Below are positions 8,707-17,158 of a stretch of DNA of 64,000 bases, one piece after another; the stretch's first letter is position 1, and each line of letters starts with the position of its first letter. The position numbers were made by a program, and so were the translations under genes. Source of the DNA: Lachnospiraceae bacterium (GTDB taxonomy: Bacteria > Bacillota > Clostridia > Lachnospirales > Lachnospiraceae); assembly GCA_017399685.1 (NCBI GenBank), contig JAFQBM010000040.1, forward strand, positions 124,001 through 188,000. The letters are read 5' to 3'. A model generated the notes under the pieces. It was not told the origin of the DNA, did no database searches, and saw only the letters and a list, made by a program, of their open reading frames with translations.

Positions 8707-9892
8707 TTATATTACAGATTGTTCTAAAGTCATCTCTCCATATCTTTTCAGATTTAAACTTGCTTGATAATCTCTATCAATCACATTTCCACATTCGCAT
8801 TTGTAAATACGGTCTGATAGTTTTAAATCTGTTTTGATATTTCCGCAACAACTACATAATTTAGAACTCGGAAACCATCTATCTGCTATAATAACAGGAA
8901 TATTATTCCATACAGATTTATATTCAATTTGTCTTCTAAATTCTCCGAAACATTGTTGTTGTATGGCTTTAGATAAATGTCTGTTCTTCATCATTCCTTT
9001 TACATTTAAGTCTTCAATACATATAAAACTTGGTTCTCGTTTTATAATTTCAGATGTTGTCTGATGTAAATAGTTCTGACGAATATTCATTAGTCTGTGG
9101 TTTGCTTTTAAAAGTTCTTTTTCTCTTTTTATAATGTTACTTGTTTTACAATAACTTACTCCTTTCTTGTTTTGTTCATATTTTCTTGATATGGAACGCT
9201 GTAACTTGCGTTTTCTTTTCTCTAATTTCTTTACTTTTTGTGTTTTATTTATGTTCTGATATTTTGGTTTATCAGAACATATTGCTAAATCTTTAATCCC
9301 CAAATCAATTCCAATACCATCATTTGATGAGTGAGCAGTAGAATCTTTATATTCAACGCCAACAGTAATCCACCAATTTATACCATCATATTTTATACGA
9401 GGATTCATGTATTTAGCATTTATAGGTATTAGCCCATATTCTGATAGTTTAACTCTACAAAATCTTTGATTTCTTTTACTACTTGCTTTGCCTTTTCCAG
9501 CCACTAACATCAATTTTACATGAGTATCAGTAAATTTTATTTTTATGTTGTCTTGATAAAATTTGGGAATAGAATGCTTTTTACTTTTAAAACGTGGATG
9601 TTTTGTATATCCTTTGAAGAAATCTCTATAAGATTCACAAGCGTCTTTAATAGCTTGTTTTGGTACGTCACAATCAATTTCATTCAACCATGCATATTCA
9701 GAAGTTTTCTTTAACTGTGTAAATTCTTTTCGTAAATCTCCATCAGATATGAATTTTCCACCATTTTTATAATTCTCTTGTTCTCTGCCTAAAGCCCAAT
9801 TGTAAGCAAATCGGGCAGTATTAGCATATTGAAATAATTTAGTCTTTTGTTTGTTATTTGGGGAGTAACATTACTCGAATTGTTTTTATCAT
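8707..9892 (-). pseudogene. tnpB: TnpB RNA-guided nuclease, frameshifted near the N-terminus
   Basis: From the ATG at 9892 (AGGAGG ten bases upstream) the frame reads MIKTIRVMLLP, then hits a stop. One extra base in the T-run at 9857-9859 shifts the frame. In the other frame the protein continues KQKTKLFQYANTARFAYNWA to a full TnpB end, about 394 residues in all. RuvC-I GIDLGIKD, RuvC-II CIEDLNVKG, the zinc finger CSCC...CECG and RuvC-III DRDYQASLNL are all intact. TnpB is an RNA-guided nuclease that helps retain its element. Either a recent single-base lesion or a sequencing indel. Confidence 0.85.
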
Positions 9893-9932
9893 TGTCTATT
9901 CACCTCCTATTTATATATTCTCTATTTGTGAT

Positions 9933-9973
9933 GGCTCTTTACCCATCAGCTAAAGCTAATGGGATTGCGAGCC
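9933..9973. repeat. Left-end hairpin of the TnpB element
   Basis: GGCTC (9933-9937) pairs with GAGCC (9969-9973), with inner CCCAT/ATGGG and AGCT/AGCT. It has the shape of the subterminal hairpins of IS200/IS605-family elements and lies just upstream of tnpB. Confidence 0.6.
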
Positions 9974-9992
9974 TATCTATTTCAAACAGTTA

Positions 9993-10238
9993 TTATCCTT
10001 TCTGTTTAATCTGATTTCTAATAATACTTAATGTTTTAATTAAAGTGCTTAATCCATCTAAATCAAGACTACCATGTAATTCTGTATTATCAGTGATTTT
10101 ATCTGCCATACTCATTACAAGAGCAGAGTTTTCTTCATTATATTTTAATTTTAGAATCGTATCAGTTAATAATTCAAAAGAAATCTCGTCAGTAATGTCA
10201 TTGAGATAGTCTGAATATTTTATATTTACTTTTGCCAT
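9993..10238 (-). CDS. Small hypothetical phage protein (81 aa)
   Basis: Begins MAKVNIKYSDYLNDITDEI after AAAGGAGG and ends in a basic helix (IRNQIKQKG). Mostly helical and charged. No family recognised. The TnpB element begins immediately after its stop, and the HNH gene lies upstream. Confidence 0.6.
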   Translation of the reverse strand: MAKVNIKYSDYLNDITDEISFELLTDTILKLKYNEENSALVMSMADKITDNTELHGSLDLDGLSTLIKTLSIIRNQIKQKG

Positions 10239-10351
10239 TTATATTTTCCTCCTTTCATTTTGCCGATTATCATAACCGATTTATTAGCAAAATAAAAACC
10301 GATTAAACTTCGACAATGTTTTTTGAAGGTTTATCGGCAACTGTTTTTCTT

Positions 10352-11248
10352 TCATATTTTTTTTCGTTTACAACTTTCTAAATATAATTCAATATCTTTC
10401 AACGTCATATTTTCATATTCATCTAACCACAACAAATGTTTATTTTTAATTGATTTCACATTTCCATAATGAGAACACATTTTATATATCTCTTTATTTC
10501 CTTTTAGATGCCATTTATCCATGATTTGTTGAGCATTATCATATATAATATCCTCTTCTATGCAATATATCTTTCTTGCTGTAGGTAAAGTCCCATTATA
10601 TTTTTCTAAATCATTCATTGCTCTACCAATCCATTCTTCAAATTGTTCTTTTGTATTGTCACCTCTCCCGTATCTACTGTGAAAATTTGCATGACATTCA
10701 TGACATAATGTAATCCCATTTGTTTCATCTGTTCTTTTTTCTACACACCAATTATAACCATCAAGATGGTGGACTTCTAAATTAGATGAACAACTACAAC
10801 ATTGACAAAGATAATTATCTCTTTTTAAAACTTTTTTAATAAACAAATTGTAATTTTCTGTAATAGGACGATTCCAATAATTATTACTAGACTTATATAA
10901 CCTAAATCTCCTTTTATTATCTTCTTCATTAATATTTTTTGTATATTCCTTCGTTAAACATCTCTTCCCAACACAACATAAACAATACATTTTACCATTC
11001 TTATTATGTTTCAAATAATCGTCATATCTTGTTTTAAAAATTTGATTGCATTTATCACATTTATATTCTACTAACACTTGACTTCCGTTTGATAAATGAT
11101 TTACAGAGACCTTAATCTTTTCACCACGTTTTACAACCATCTTCCCATTTTCATTTTTGTATTTAGGTATTTTATATCCTAAATTTTCATAATACTTAAT
11201 ATTTTTACCACCAAGACCGACTTCAACTTCTTTTGTAATTAATCCCAT
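10352..11248 (-). CDS. HNH homing endonuclease
   Basis: 298 residues. A zinc ribbon (C64/C67, C89/C92) is followed by the HNH core at about 148-190: paired cysteines CQCC, EVHHLDGY (H160/H161), N177, and CHECHANFH. The C-terminal 80 residues contain IYCIEEDIIYDNAQQIM, like the DNA-recognition repeats of phage HNH enzymes. Such enzymes cut a target lacking the gene and spread by repair. It stands alone between unrelated small genes and no split host gene is seen, so it is free-standing. A branched RNA could form just upstream (11293-11356). Confidence 0.85.
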   Translation of the reverse strand: MGLITKEVEVGLGGKNIKYYENLGYKIPKYKNENGKMVVKRGEKIKVSVNHLSNGSQVLVEYKCDKCNQIFKTRYDDYLKHNKNGKMYCLCCVGKRCLTKEYTKNINEEDNKRRFRLYKSSNNYWNRPITENYNLFIKKVLKRDNYLCQCCSCSSNLEVHHLDGYNWCVEKRTDETNGITLCHECHANFHSRYGRGDNTKEQFEEWIGRAMNDLEKYNGTLPTARKIYCIEEDIIYDNAQQIMDKWHLKGNKEIYKMCSHYGNVKSIKNKHLLWLDEYENMTLKDIELYLESCKRKKI

Positions 11249-11292
11249 TCATTTTCCCTCGATTCTCCTCGTTTCATCATATTTTGTAATAG

Positions 11293-11356
11293 AAGAGGGT
11301 GGTAGGAAACGAGGTACTACCATTCACAAGGTTTGCAAGTCCTTGTTATCCCTCTT
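11293..11356 (-). other. Three-way-junction fold upstream of the HNH gene
   Basis: AAGAGGG (11293-11299) pairs with CCCTCTT (11350-11356). Inside it, GGTAG/CTACC and ACAAGG/CCTTGT form two arms. It sits in the 200-bp noncoding gap before the endonuclease, so it may be a leader RNA or a trace of the gene's insertion. The rest of 11249-11445 shows nothing further. Confidence 0.45.
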
Positions 11357-11445
11357 TGAGTCGGCTACTAACTAGTGAAGTTAATGATTCTCTCGTAACC
11401 GATTTAGACATAACAAAAAGAGCTATCTTTTATGGCTCTCATTTT

Positions 11446-11734
11446 CTACATAATGCAATCACGAATGATTACTTGTTTCTGTAAACTGTCGTATTCATCA
11501 AAATGTTCCCATTCAACAAGATATCCATCTGGTTCTACAATACCTGTCCAATCGTAGTATTTGCCATCTATAAGGGTTACGAAGTGACCGTTTATCACGT
11601 CATACATCACCTTACTGCTTTTAAACCTATCTTTAAGGATAAGAGAAGTAGTAGCAATTACCATCAAGAAAATGACTTTCTATGGGAAATCTACGATGAA
11701 TAAATTCTAATACTTCATCTTGTATAATTATCAT
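11446..11734 (-). pseudogene. Small conserved protein, apparently frameshifted
   Basis: One frame begins at the ATG at 11734 and reads IHRRFPIESHFLDGNCYYFS; the other continues LILKDRF...YDVINGHFV...YYDWTGIV to the stop at 11446. Together they resemble a roughly 97-residue Firmicutes protein pattern (HRRFP..S....GNCYYFA.IL..RF...YDV..GHFV). The break falls in a CT repeat near 11640. The downstream part has an ATG but no ribosome site. Function unknown. Confidence 0.6.
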
Positions 11735-11748
11735 TCCTTAGTTATAAT
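11720..11748 (+). promoter_or_regulatory. Sigma-A promoter for the Ku gene
   Basis: TTGTAT (11720-11725), a 17-bp spacer and TATAAT (11743-11748), 51 bp ahead of the Ku ATG. It makes Ku a separate rightward transcript inside the leftward arm. Confidence 0.6.
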
Positions 11749-11798
11749 TTTCAAATTTCTCCACATACTAACTCCAAATAACAATAGGAGATAGCACA

Positions 11799-12473
11799 AT
11801 GAACGCTTCGTATAAAACTGCAATACAGTTTTCCAATTTATATATTCCTGTCAAAATGCTTAAGATAAGCTACGACAGTAGCATTGAATTAAATCAACTC
11901 TGCAAGGATTCTAAAGAAAGAGTCCGTTATAGAAAATATTGTCCATCATGTGATAAGGAAATTACCAATAAGGATATTGTTAAGGGCTATTGTTATGCCA
12001 ATTCGCCTGACAAATTTATTATCCTTGAGGAATCTGATATAAATTCCATAACAACAGACAAAGATAAAATCCTCAAAATTCAACATTTCTGCAAATCACG
12101 AGAAATTAGCGATTTACTTATAGATAAATCCTATTACCTCATTCCTGAAATGGATGGTGAAGAACAATATAATCTATTCAGAAAAGCAATGATTTCTAAT
12201 AGAGTAGTAGGCATTGCTGAAATCGTACTTGGCACAAAACAAGAATTGGTTGCTTTGTTTCCTAATAAGGATTGTATTATTGCAACTATTTTGTTTTATG
12301 AGAATGAGGTTAATGAGTTGCCTATTATGTTTAAGCATAAAACCAAGAAAGATGAGTTGGACAATCTGAAAGGTCTGATTTCGGAAAACACTCATGAATT
12401 TGATTGGTCTAAGCATTTTGATAGGTATCAGGTGAAGCTGAGAGAGTTGATTTTAAGTAAGATACCTAAGTAA
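11799..12473 (+). CDS. ku: Ku-type DNA end-binding protein
   Basis: 224 residues matching the bacterial Ku layout: an AIQFSNLYIPVKMLKISYD start (cf. 'AISFGLVNVPVKLY'), ELNQLCKDSKERVRYRKYCPSC with C48/C51, DIVKGYCY, a loop ending LIDKSYYLIPEMDGE, and VGIAEIVLGTKQELVALFP. Bacterial Ku binds DNA ends as a ring and recruits LigD for end joining. It is shorter than usual (about 260-300) and lacks a long C-terminal tail. No ligase lies in the window. GGAG precedes the ATG and it has its own promoter. Possible roles are end protection or genome circularisation, or use of the host's ligase. Confidence 0.88.
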   Translation: MNASYKTAIQFSNLYIPVKMLKISYDSSIELNQLCKDSKERVRYRKYCPSCDKEITNKDIVKGYCYANSPDKFIILEESDINSITTDKDKILKIQHFCKSREISDLLIDKSYYLIPEMDGEEQYNLFRKAMISNRVVGIAEIVLGTKQELVALFPNKDCIIATILFYENEVNELPIMFKHKTKKDELDNLKGLISENTHEFDWSKHFDRYQVKLRELILSKIPK

Positions 12474-12476
12474 AAG

Positions 12477-12566
12477 TGGAAGAGGATGGAATCGAACCAC
12501 CGATGTTTACCACGAGGGAACAGATTTACAGTCTGCCGATACACAACCAACAGTAACCTCTCTTCC
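12477..12566 (-). tRNA. tRNA-Tyr (anticodon GTA)
   Basis: 90-nt class II tRNA with acceptor GGAAGAG/CTCTTCC, anticodon loop CTGTAAA (GTA), a long variable arm as expected for bacterial Tyr, T-loop TTCGATT and discriminator A. The large foldable noncoding region lies directly upstream on the same strand. Confidence 0.9.
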
Positions 12567-13440
12567 AAATTAAACGCATAATATGTGAGTTGATAATTCT
12601 CACTGCCAATTGGTTATCAGCCAAATGGTTTACAATATTATGCGAATATAGCGTAAAGTATCCAACTAGCTATTTTCGGACTTGCGCATATCCAGTTTTT
12701 AAACAATCGTCATTGTTCTACATTGTCTATGTGACATTAAACCCATACTATGATGTCACCACATCTCCCAATGCTATATTTTATTTATATTCTTACACTT
12801 AAAAGTCCATAAATAAAATATAAGATGTCTTCCCAAATTAATCAAAAGCTCAAATCTGATTTAATACACGTACCGCCTCAGTAAAAATTGCAAAGATTTT
12901 TGTTCATAATCTGCCTTAACGTAGCGGAACACGACCAACATAAACACTACCAATCACGATACAAAGGGTATCATGGTAGGATTTTCACCTACGAATTCCG
13001 CAAAGGGCGGCGGTAACCAACTGTTCTTGTTAATAATTTGCATTGGTGACACTAAGCTAAACCTGTCCTGTTTTATCCAATGCTTTGTAATAACACTGCA
13101 AGTTATCACAACTTAGAATAGGTTAATTTCTGATAGTAGATTGCAGTCTTATCTATCAGTGGCTGATATTTGATGTAGAATAGGGTAGTCATACCCCTAT
13201 ATATATTTGATACCCTAAAATTCAGTAACAACTTTATCCATTACCTATAAAACAGTACCAGTCAGTTTTATATAAGACCGACTATAACAGTTATTCCTAC
13301 ACAAAGGATATAGTTTGATTTCCACTTCTGTGATTATGCCATCACAATATCAAAATTGTCATAGTGGGGATTATGCCATCCCATATAAATTCACGATTAA
13401 TGGTCAATTATCGTGACAAGTTTAGCTTTAGAATTGGAGA
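12567..13440 (-). ncRNA. Candidate large structured RNA (GOLLD/ROOL-like)
   Basis: About 870 nt without a credible gene between the recombinase and tRNA-Tyr. Pairings seen: a 10-bp helix CGCATAATAT (12575-12584 with 12635-12644) enclosing a GTGAG/CTCAC hairpin; GTGACAT/ATGTCAC (12731-12737, 12753-12759); and GCGGAA/TTCCGC (12924-12929, 12996-13001) closing a junction with CATGATAC/GTATCGTG and GTAGG/CCTAC hairpins. Compensating stem-loops in series plus location beside a tRNA match large phage RNAs such as GOLLD or ROOL. The strand is inferred from tRNA-Tyr; family membership is untested. Confidence 0.6.
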
Positions 13441-13450
13441 TTTATTGGTA

Positions 13451-14479
13451 TTAAATAAATGCCTCATCCGACTCGTCAAGCTCATCATTTCGTATAATAT
13501 AGTGATTTTTTGTTGTAGAAACATCGTTATGTCCAAGTAATTTCTGAGCAACTTCTGCCGATTTCTTTTCGTATACGACAATGTTGGTAGCTCTTGATTC
13601 TCTAAATAAATGGGGATGCACTCTACGACCAACAATCTTGGCGAATAATCGTTCACACCAACCATTAAATGTATCTTCTCCAACTTGGCGAACAGAACCA
13701 TTATTTTTCTGTTTGATAACAAACATATAAGGACAATCATCTTCGCCACGCACTTCAAGCCATTTCTGCATCCATTGCATAGCATCTTCACCAAACTTCA
13801 ACTTTCGTGGTTTTCCAACGATACTAGCACCTTTACAACGAATTGTATGTGTCTGATAAGATTTTGAAACCGCTTCTTGTTCATTTCCATCTTCGTCAAC
13901 TATCTTAATTTTCTTCTCTTTAGGTTCATAATTAACAACCTCTTTTAATAACTGTCTGGCTTCAGCTCTACGACAGCCTGTACTATAGGAGAATACTAAG
14001 TAAGCCAATTTCTGCCATTCTTCACGTCTTTCTAACTCTTCACAAAGAGCAACATACTCATCAGGCGTAAGAGGAACTTTCTCATGCACAAATCCAGTCT
14101 TAACAACTTTTAATCCAACCGTGAAATTTCGGAACGTAGGATATTCCTCCTCGTACATCATCATAATGTAATTACAAAATGCACTTACAGAAGATTTCTT
14201 CATACGAATTGCAGAATCAGATAGACCTCTATTAGTTAACCAATTCAAATATCTTGCAAATTCTTTCTTCTTGATTTCAAGATAACTCTTGTCCTTTAAA
14301 TTCTCTTTTACCCAATAGAAAAAGATTTTGAGTGCTGATTCATAACTGACTTTTGTTTTAATAGCGAGTTCTGCTTGGTTGGCAAGATATTCTTCAACCA
14401 TCTCCCTATTTTCTGGATTAACTGTCGCCCACATTTCAGGTGTTATATCATCACTTCGTTTTGCATTTTTGCCGTCCAT
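13451..14479 (-). CDS. Tyrosine recombinase (phage integrase family)
   Basis: 342 residues; the start follows AAAGGAGG with five bases of spacing. Residues 25-125 form the SAM-like core-binding domain (YESALKIFFYW, LSDSAIRMKKSSVSAF). The catalytic domain carries R170 (TGCRRAE), H290-x-x-R293 (HLFRESRAT), H317 (LLGHND) and Y327 (NHYII), so the active site looks complete. It joins DNA strands site-specifically and could be the integrase or a dimer-resolving enzyme. It is immediately upstream of the structured-RNA region and tRNA-Tyr; no attachment site was identified. Confidence 0.9.
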   Translation of the reverse strand: MDGKNAKRSDDITPEMWATVNPENREMVEEYLANQAELAIKTKVSYESALKIFFYWVKENLKDKSYLEIKKKEFARYLNWLTNRGLSDSAIRMKKSSVSAFCNYIMMMYEEEYPTFRNFTVGLKVVKTGFVHEKVPLTPDEYVALCEELERREEWQKLAYLVFSYSTGCRRAEARQLLKEVVNYEPKEKKIKIVDEDGNEQEAVSKSYQTHTIRCKGASIVGKPRKLKFGEDAMQWMQKWLEVRGEDDCPYMFVIKQKNNGSVRQVGEDTFNGWCERLFAKIVGRRVHPHLFRESRATNIVVYEKKSAEVAQKLLGHNDVSTTKNHYIIRNDELDESDEAFI

Positions 14480-14547
14480 AGTTGCCTCCTTTCGTTTGGA
14501 ATACATAAGAAAAGCCCCACTACCGATGAAAGTAGTAGAGCCTAATA

Positions 14548-15150
14548 TTAAAACCCAAATCTTTTTAATAATGTATTAATGTCTTCCTTAGTCAATTCTT
14601 CAGAACTATAAAAACTGAAAGAAGAGTATCCATTATCATCGGGCTTACTTACCGTAAAACCGTGAGTGTCTCCATCCTTATCTTGCGAATATTCAACTAA
14701 TGTATCTTCATCAGTGTCATCCTCAATTTCATCTTCCTCAAATCCAAAAACTAAGATAGATTCGCCACTAGCAGATAATATATCAATATCCTTCTTGCTA
14801 AATCCATCATATACATAAGTTAAAGTACAATCAGAATTGTCTTTTAACTGACCGTTTTTACCTCTTGCAACTTCAATGAAAATCATTCCGTCATTAGCAA
14901 TAGTAATAACAACTTCATTTTCGTCATTGTAAAGTAAATCAGTATGTGATTCTGTATGAACCCATACGTCCTCAATTTCCTCTAATATTCTGCCGATAAG
15001 TTCTCTCGCTATATAAGAAGGTGTATAAATGCTTAAATCTTCATATCTGCGAAGAGTAGAATATTCGTCTGCAATATCTTCAATAAGAGGGCAGAAACAT
15101 TCAAGAATTACATCTTGGACTGTTTCATCTGATTTGTAATTGTAAATCAT
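14548..15150 (-). CDS. Hypothetical acidic phage protein (200 aa)
   Basis: Very acidic, especially around residues 130-160 (EEDEIEDDTDEDT). The N-terminal 70 residues are helical and the rest looks beta-rich. It lies between HU and the recombinase with short spacing, so it is co-transcribed. No family recognised; the acidity could suit a DNA-mimicking or nucleoid-partner role, but nothing proves it. Confidence 0.6.
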   Translation of the reverse strand: MIYNYKSDETVQDVILECFCPLIEDIADEYSTLRRYEDLSIYTPSYIARELIGRILEEIEDVWVHTESHTDLLYNDENEVVITIANDGMIFIEVARGKNGQLKDNSDCTLTYVYDGFSKKDIDILSASGESILVFGFEEDEIEDDTDEDTLVEYSQDKDGDTHGFTVSKPDDNGYSSFSFYSSEELTKEDINTLLKRFGF

Positions 15151-15165
15151 TTATCAGTCACCATC

Positions 15166-15444
15166 CTATGCGTTTACAACATCCTTCAACACTTTACTAG
15201 CCTTAAATTTAGGTGCTTTAGAGGCTTTAATCTCAATTGTTTCCCCAGTTTGAGGGTTCCTACCAGTTCTAGCAGCTCTTTCAACTACTTCAAAAGTTCC
15301 GAATCCTACAAGTGCTACTTTACCACCAGATACTAATTCTTCTTTGATTGATTCTAAAATTGCATCAAGTGTAATTCCAATATCTTTTTGTGTAGCTCCT
15401 TCAATTTTACTAGCCGCTGTTTTGATTAAATCTGTTTTATTCAT
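15166..15444 (-). CDS. hup: HU-family DNA-binding protein
   Basis: 92 residues with the full HU pattern: MNKTDLIKTAA start, GGKVALVGFGTFEVVERAARTGRNPQTGE (the beta-arm with its Arg/Pro tip) and KFKASKVLKDVVN end. HU dimers bend and compact DNA. SPbeta-type phages encode a similar HU protein near their RNA polymerase, which supports the family assignment of this arm. Confidence 0.96.
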   Translation of the reverse strand: MNKTDLIKTAASKIEGATQKDIGITLDAILESIKEELVSGGKVALVGFGTFEVVERAARTGRNPQTGETIEIKASKAPKFKASKVLKDVVNA

Positions 15445-15543
15445 TGTTTAATAATCTCCTTTATTTTCAAATATTTTTTTAAGTTATGCAATTAATATAC
15501 ATAGTTTTGTTTTATGCAATATTACCGCATTGATTGTGAAATA

Positions 15544-15566
15544 GGAGAGTAGTAACACCACTCTCC
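15544..15566. repeat. GGAGAGT / ACTCTCC hairpin
   Basis: Stem GGAGAGT (15544-15550) with ACTCTCC (15560-15566), nearly the same as the hairpin at 1429-1454. It lies upstream of the HU gene. The rest of 15445-15669 shows nothing else clear. Confidence 0.45.
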
Positions 15567-15669
15567 ATAGTGGCTTCGTCAGCCAAATTAACCATAGGTT
15601 GTTTTCGTTTATTAAATGCCAGTCGGATTCTGGTCTATGTAACGTTATTTTTCGTTAATAACAATTTAA

Positions 15670-15698
15670 TTGTTACTATCTAATTTTTATGTTATAAT
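15670..15698 (+). promoter_or_regulatory. Strong sigma-A promoter facing against the operon
   Basis: TTGTTA (15670-15675), exactly 17 bp, and TATAAT (15693-15698). It faces rightward, into a 230-nt transcript ending at the 3' end of the leftward phosphoesterase gene. Confidence 0.7.
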
Positions 15699-15705
15699 AT
15701 AAAAG

Positions 15706-15930
15706 TTCTCCCACCTACCAATCATTATGAAAGGTAAGGTGATGCTCATGAATAGATGTGTTTATCCATATCTTGTTCATGTTAATGCTTACAAACGCCT
15801 TAGATTTGGAAGAATTGAACACGTTTGTAGCCATTGGCGTAGGTTTCCTACGAGATAGCTTGTCCACTGCTTAAATTTATGCCTTTCGTGTAGTGTCGGT
15901 CACTATACTCGGCAGTGGATGGTGGGAGAA
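15706..15930 (+). ncRNA. Small RNA-like transcript with paired ends
   Basis: Starting a few bases after the promoter, TTCTCCCACC (15706-15715) is perfectly complementary to GGTGGGAGAA (15921-15930), extended by CCA/TGG. The 3' part folds as GTCCACTGC with GCAGTGGAT. The closed transcript also contains a 36-codon ORF, so it may be a structured mRNA or a dual-function RNA. No T-run follows the 3' stem. Confidence 0.5.
15748..15858 (+). CDS. 36-residue basic protein
   Basis: ATG preceded by AAGGTG six bases upstream. The protein runs MNRCVYPYLVHVNAYKRLRF and on to HVCSHWRRFPTR, rich in Arg, Tyr and His and ending in a basic cluster. Short phage proteins with an 'RxRFGRxExVxxHxRRxPxR' tail recur in Firmicutes phages as far as I recall; their function is unknown. 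It is transcribed from a strong promoter against the flanking operon. Confidence 0.5.
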   Translation: MNRCVYPYLVHVNAYKRLRFGRIEHVCSHWRRFPTR

Positions 15931-15932
15931 TA

Positions 15933-17147
15933 TTATTCAAATTTCACATCATACAAACAATCCAATCCATTCTCTGTAACAACAGAAATAGTCTGCGATG
16001 GCTTACTATGTAATCTTAGGTCTAATGCGTAATTGTCTGTTCCCGATAATGTACCTGACTCGACTACTTTTGTGTTATACACAGTAGTCAATCCATTAGT
16101 ATGTCTGTGCCCCAAATACACTAAAGACGGACGGATACCAAATAGAAGAGTAAACTTCTGTACAACATTACTTGGTGAATCCTTATCACCATGAGAACTC
16201 ATAACTACATTATTTCTGACATTGAACATTGCAATAGATTCTTCAATATCATTGGTATTAAACTTGATATTTTTGAAATTCTGTAATTTTGCCTGTAAGA
16301 ATGGGATAGCAAGGTGGTCAATGTTTTCACCTTTTAATGACTCCTCTTTTCGAGCCATTACCCTTGAATGATTACCTGGACATACATATACATTTACAGT
16401 ATTGAAGTGATAACTCAATTCTGCTAAAAACTGTGAAATATAATTTGTCACAGATAAAAACTGCTCAATTAAATTCTGATTGTTTTCGATACGAAGTTCA
16501 TTGTGAATGATACCACTTACCAACTCCGATAAAATCACATAGGCATTTTCAGAACCATGTCTAATCTGTACTTCAAAAATCTTATCCAAATACTGATTAA
16601 ATCTATCTCTTAATACATCTTCGTTAAATTTATTAAAATAATTATCAATCTCAATTCCTGCGTGAATATCAGTACAAGAAATAATCAAATCATTATCTGT
16701 CTTCAAAATACCAGTAAATTGCTTATTTTCATCATAAGAGAGTGGATTACAGTGATATTCAGAAATGCTGCGTAAAATCTGTTCCTTGTAACTTTCTTTA
16801 CGAGCTTCCTCACGAATAACACGTCTTAATTCATTTCTCTCATCACGAGTTTTCACCTTTTCTTTTTCAAGAGATTGTCTTTCTAACTGAAGTTTCTTAA
16901 AATATTCGTCTTCGTTATTTCCAAACACGCCAGCTTCATAGAAATCTCTTGCGTACTTTACTGCTTTACGATATGCGCTTTCATCACGATACTGTGTTTC
17001 ATCTTCATCAAACAGTTCTTTGTTTATCATAGGGGTAATTTCTTTCCAATTTTGATATTTGCCAGATTGAACCAACTCGTCCATACGCCAAATATAAGAG
17101 TGGTAATTCTCGTTTTCTAATCTTGTAAAATCACTAATTGAGTCCAC
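15933..17147 (-). CDS. Metallophosphoesterase (calcineurin-like; YonJ-type candidate)
   Basis: 404 residues. A helical, charged N-terminal region (1-145, with a coiled coil at 85-120) precedes a phosphoesterase domain with D160/H162 (CTDIHAG), G258-N-H260, H319 (SSHGDKD) and GHRH (346-349), the two-metal set. Likely a phosphodiesterase or nuclease acting on phage DNA or RNA. It sits between HU and the YonK-like gene, as the phosphoesterase does in SPbeta-like phages by my recollection. The GTG start has no good ribosome site; AGGTGG lies five bases before an in-frame ATT (codon 4), an alternative start. Confidence 0.85.
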   Translation of the reverse strand: MDSISDFTRLENENYHSYIWRMDELVQSGKYQNWKEITPMINKELFDEDETQYRDESAYRKAVKYARDFYEAGVFGNNEDEYFKKLQLERQSLEKEKVKTRDERNELRRVIREEARKESYKEQILRSISEYHCNPLSYDENKQFTGILKTDNDLIISCTDIHAGIEIDNYFNKFNEDVLRDRFNQYLDKIFEVQIRHGSENAYVILSELVSGIIHNELRIENNQNLIEQFLSVTNYISQFLAELSYHFNTVNVYVCPGNHSRVMARKEESLKGENIDHLAIPFLQAKLQNFKNIKFNTNDIEESIAMFNVRNNVVMSSHGDKDSPSNVVQKFTLLFGIRPSLVYLGHRHTNGLTTVYNTKVVESGTLSGTDNYALDLRLHSKPSQTISVVTENGLDCLYDVKFE

Positions 17148-17158
17148 CTACTCTCTGA

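Larger units (their letters stand above)
8528..9985 (-). mobile_element. TnpB-only IS200/IS605-family element (approximate ends)
   Basis: Consists of a frameshifted tnpB with a subterminal hairpin on its left end (9933-9973) and a long palindrome near its right end (8528-8587). No tnpA is present, so it could move only in trans. The upstream gene's stop is at 9993, so the element sits in an intergenic gap. Exact ends are not determined. Confidence 0.6.

Noticed and set aside
10352-11248. IscB or IsrB enzyme with a HEARO RNA
   Set aside because: The protein has an HNH domain but no RuvC parts, so it is a stand-alone homing-type enzyme.
13451-14479. Attachment site next to the recombinase or tRNA-Tyr
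   Set aside because: No duplicated tRNA end or direct repeat was found beside the gene; a whole-genome comparison would be needed.
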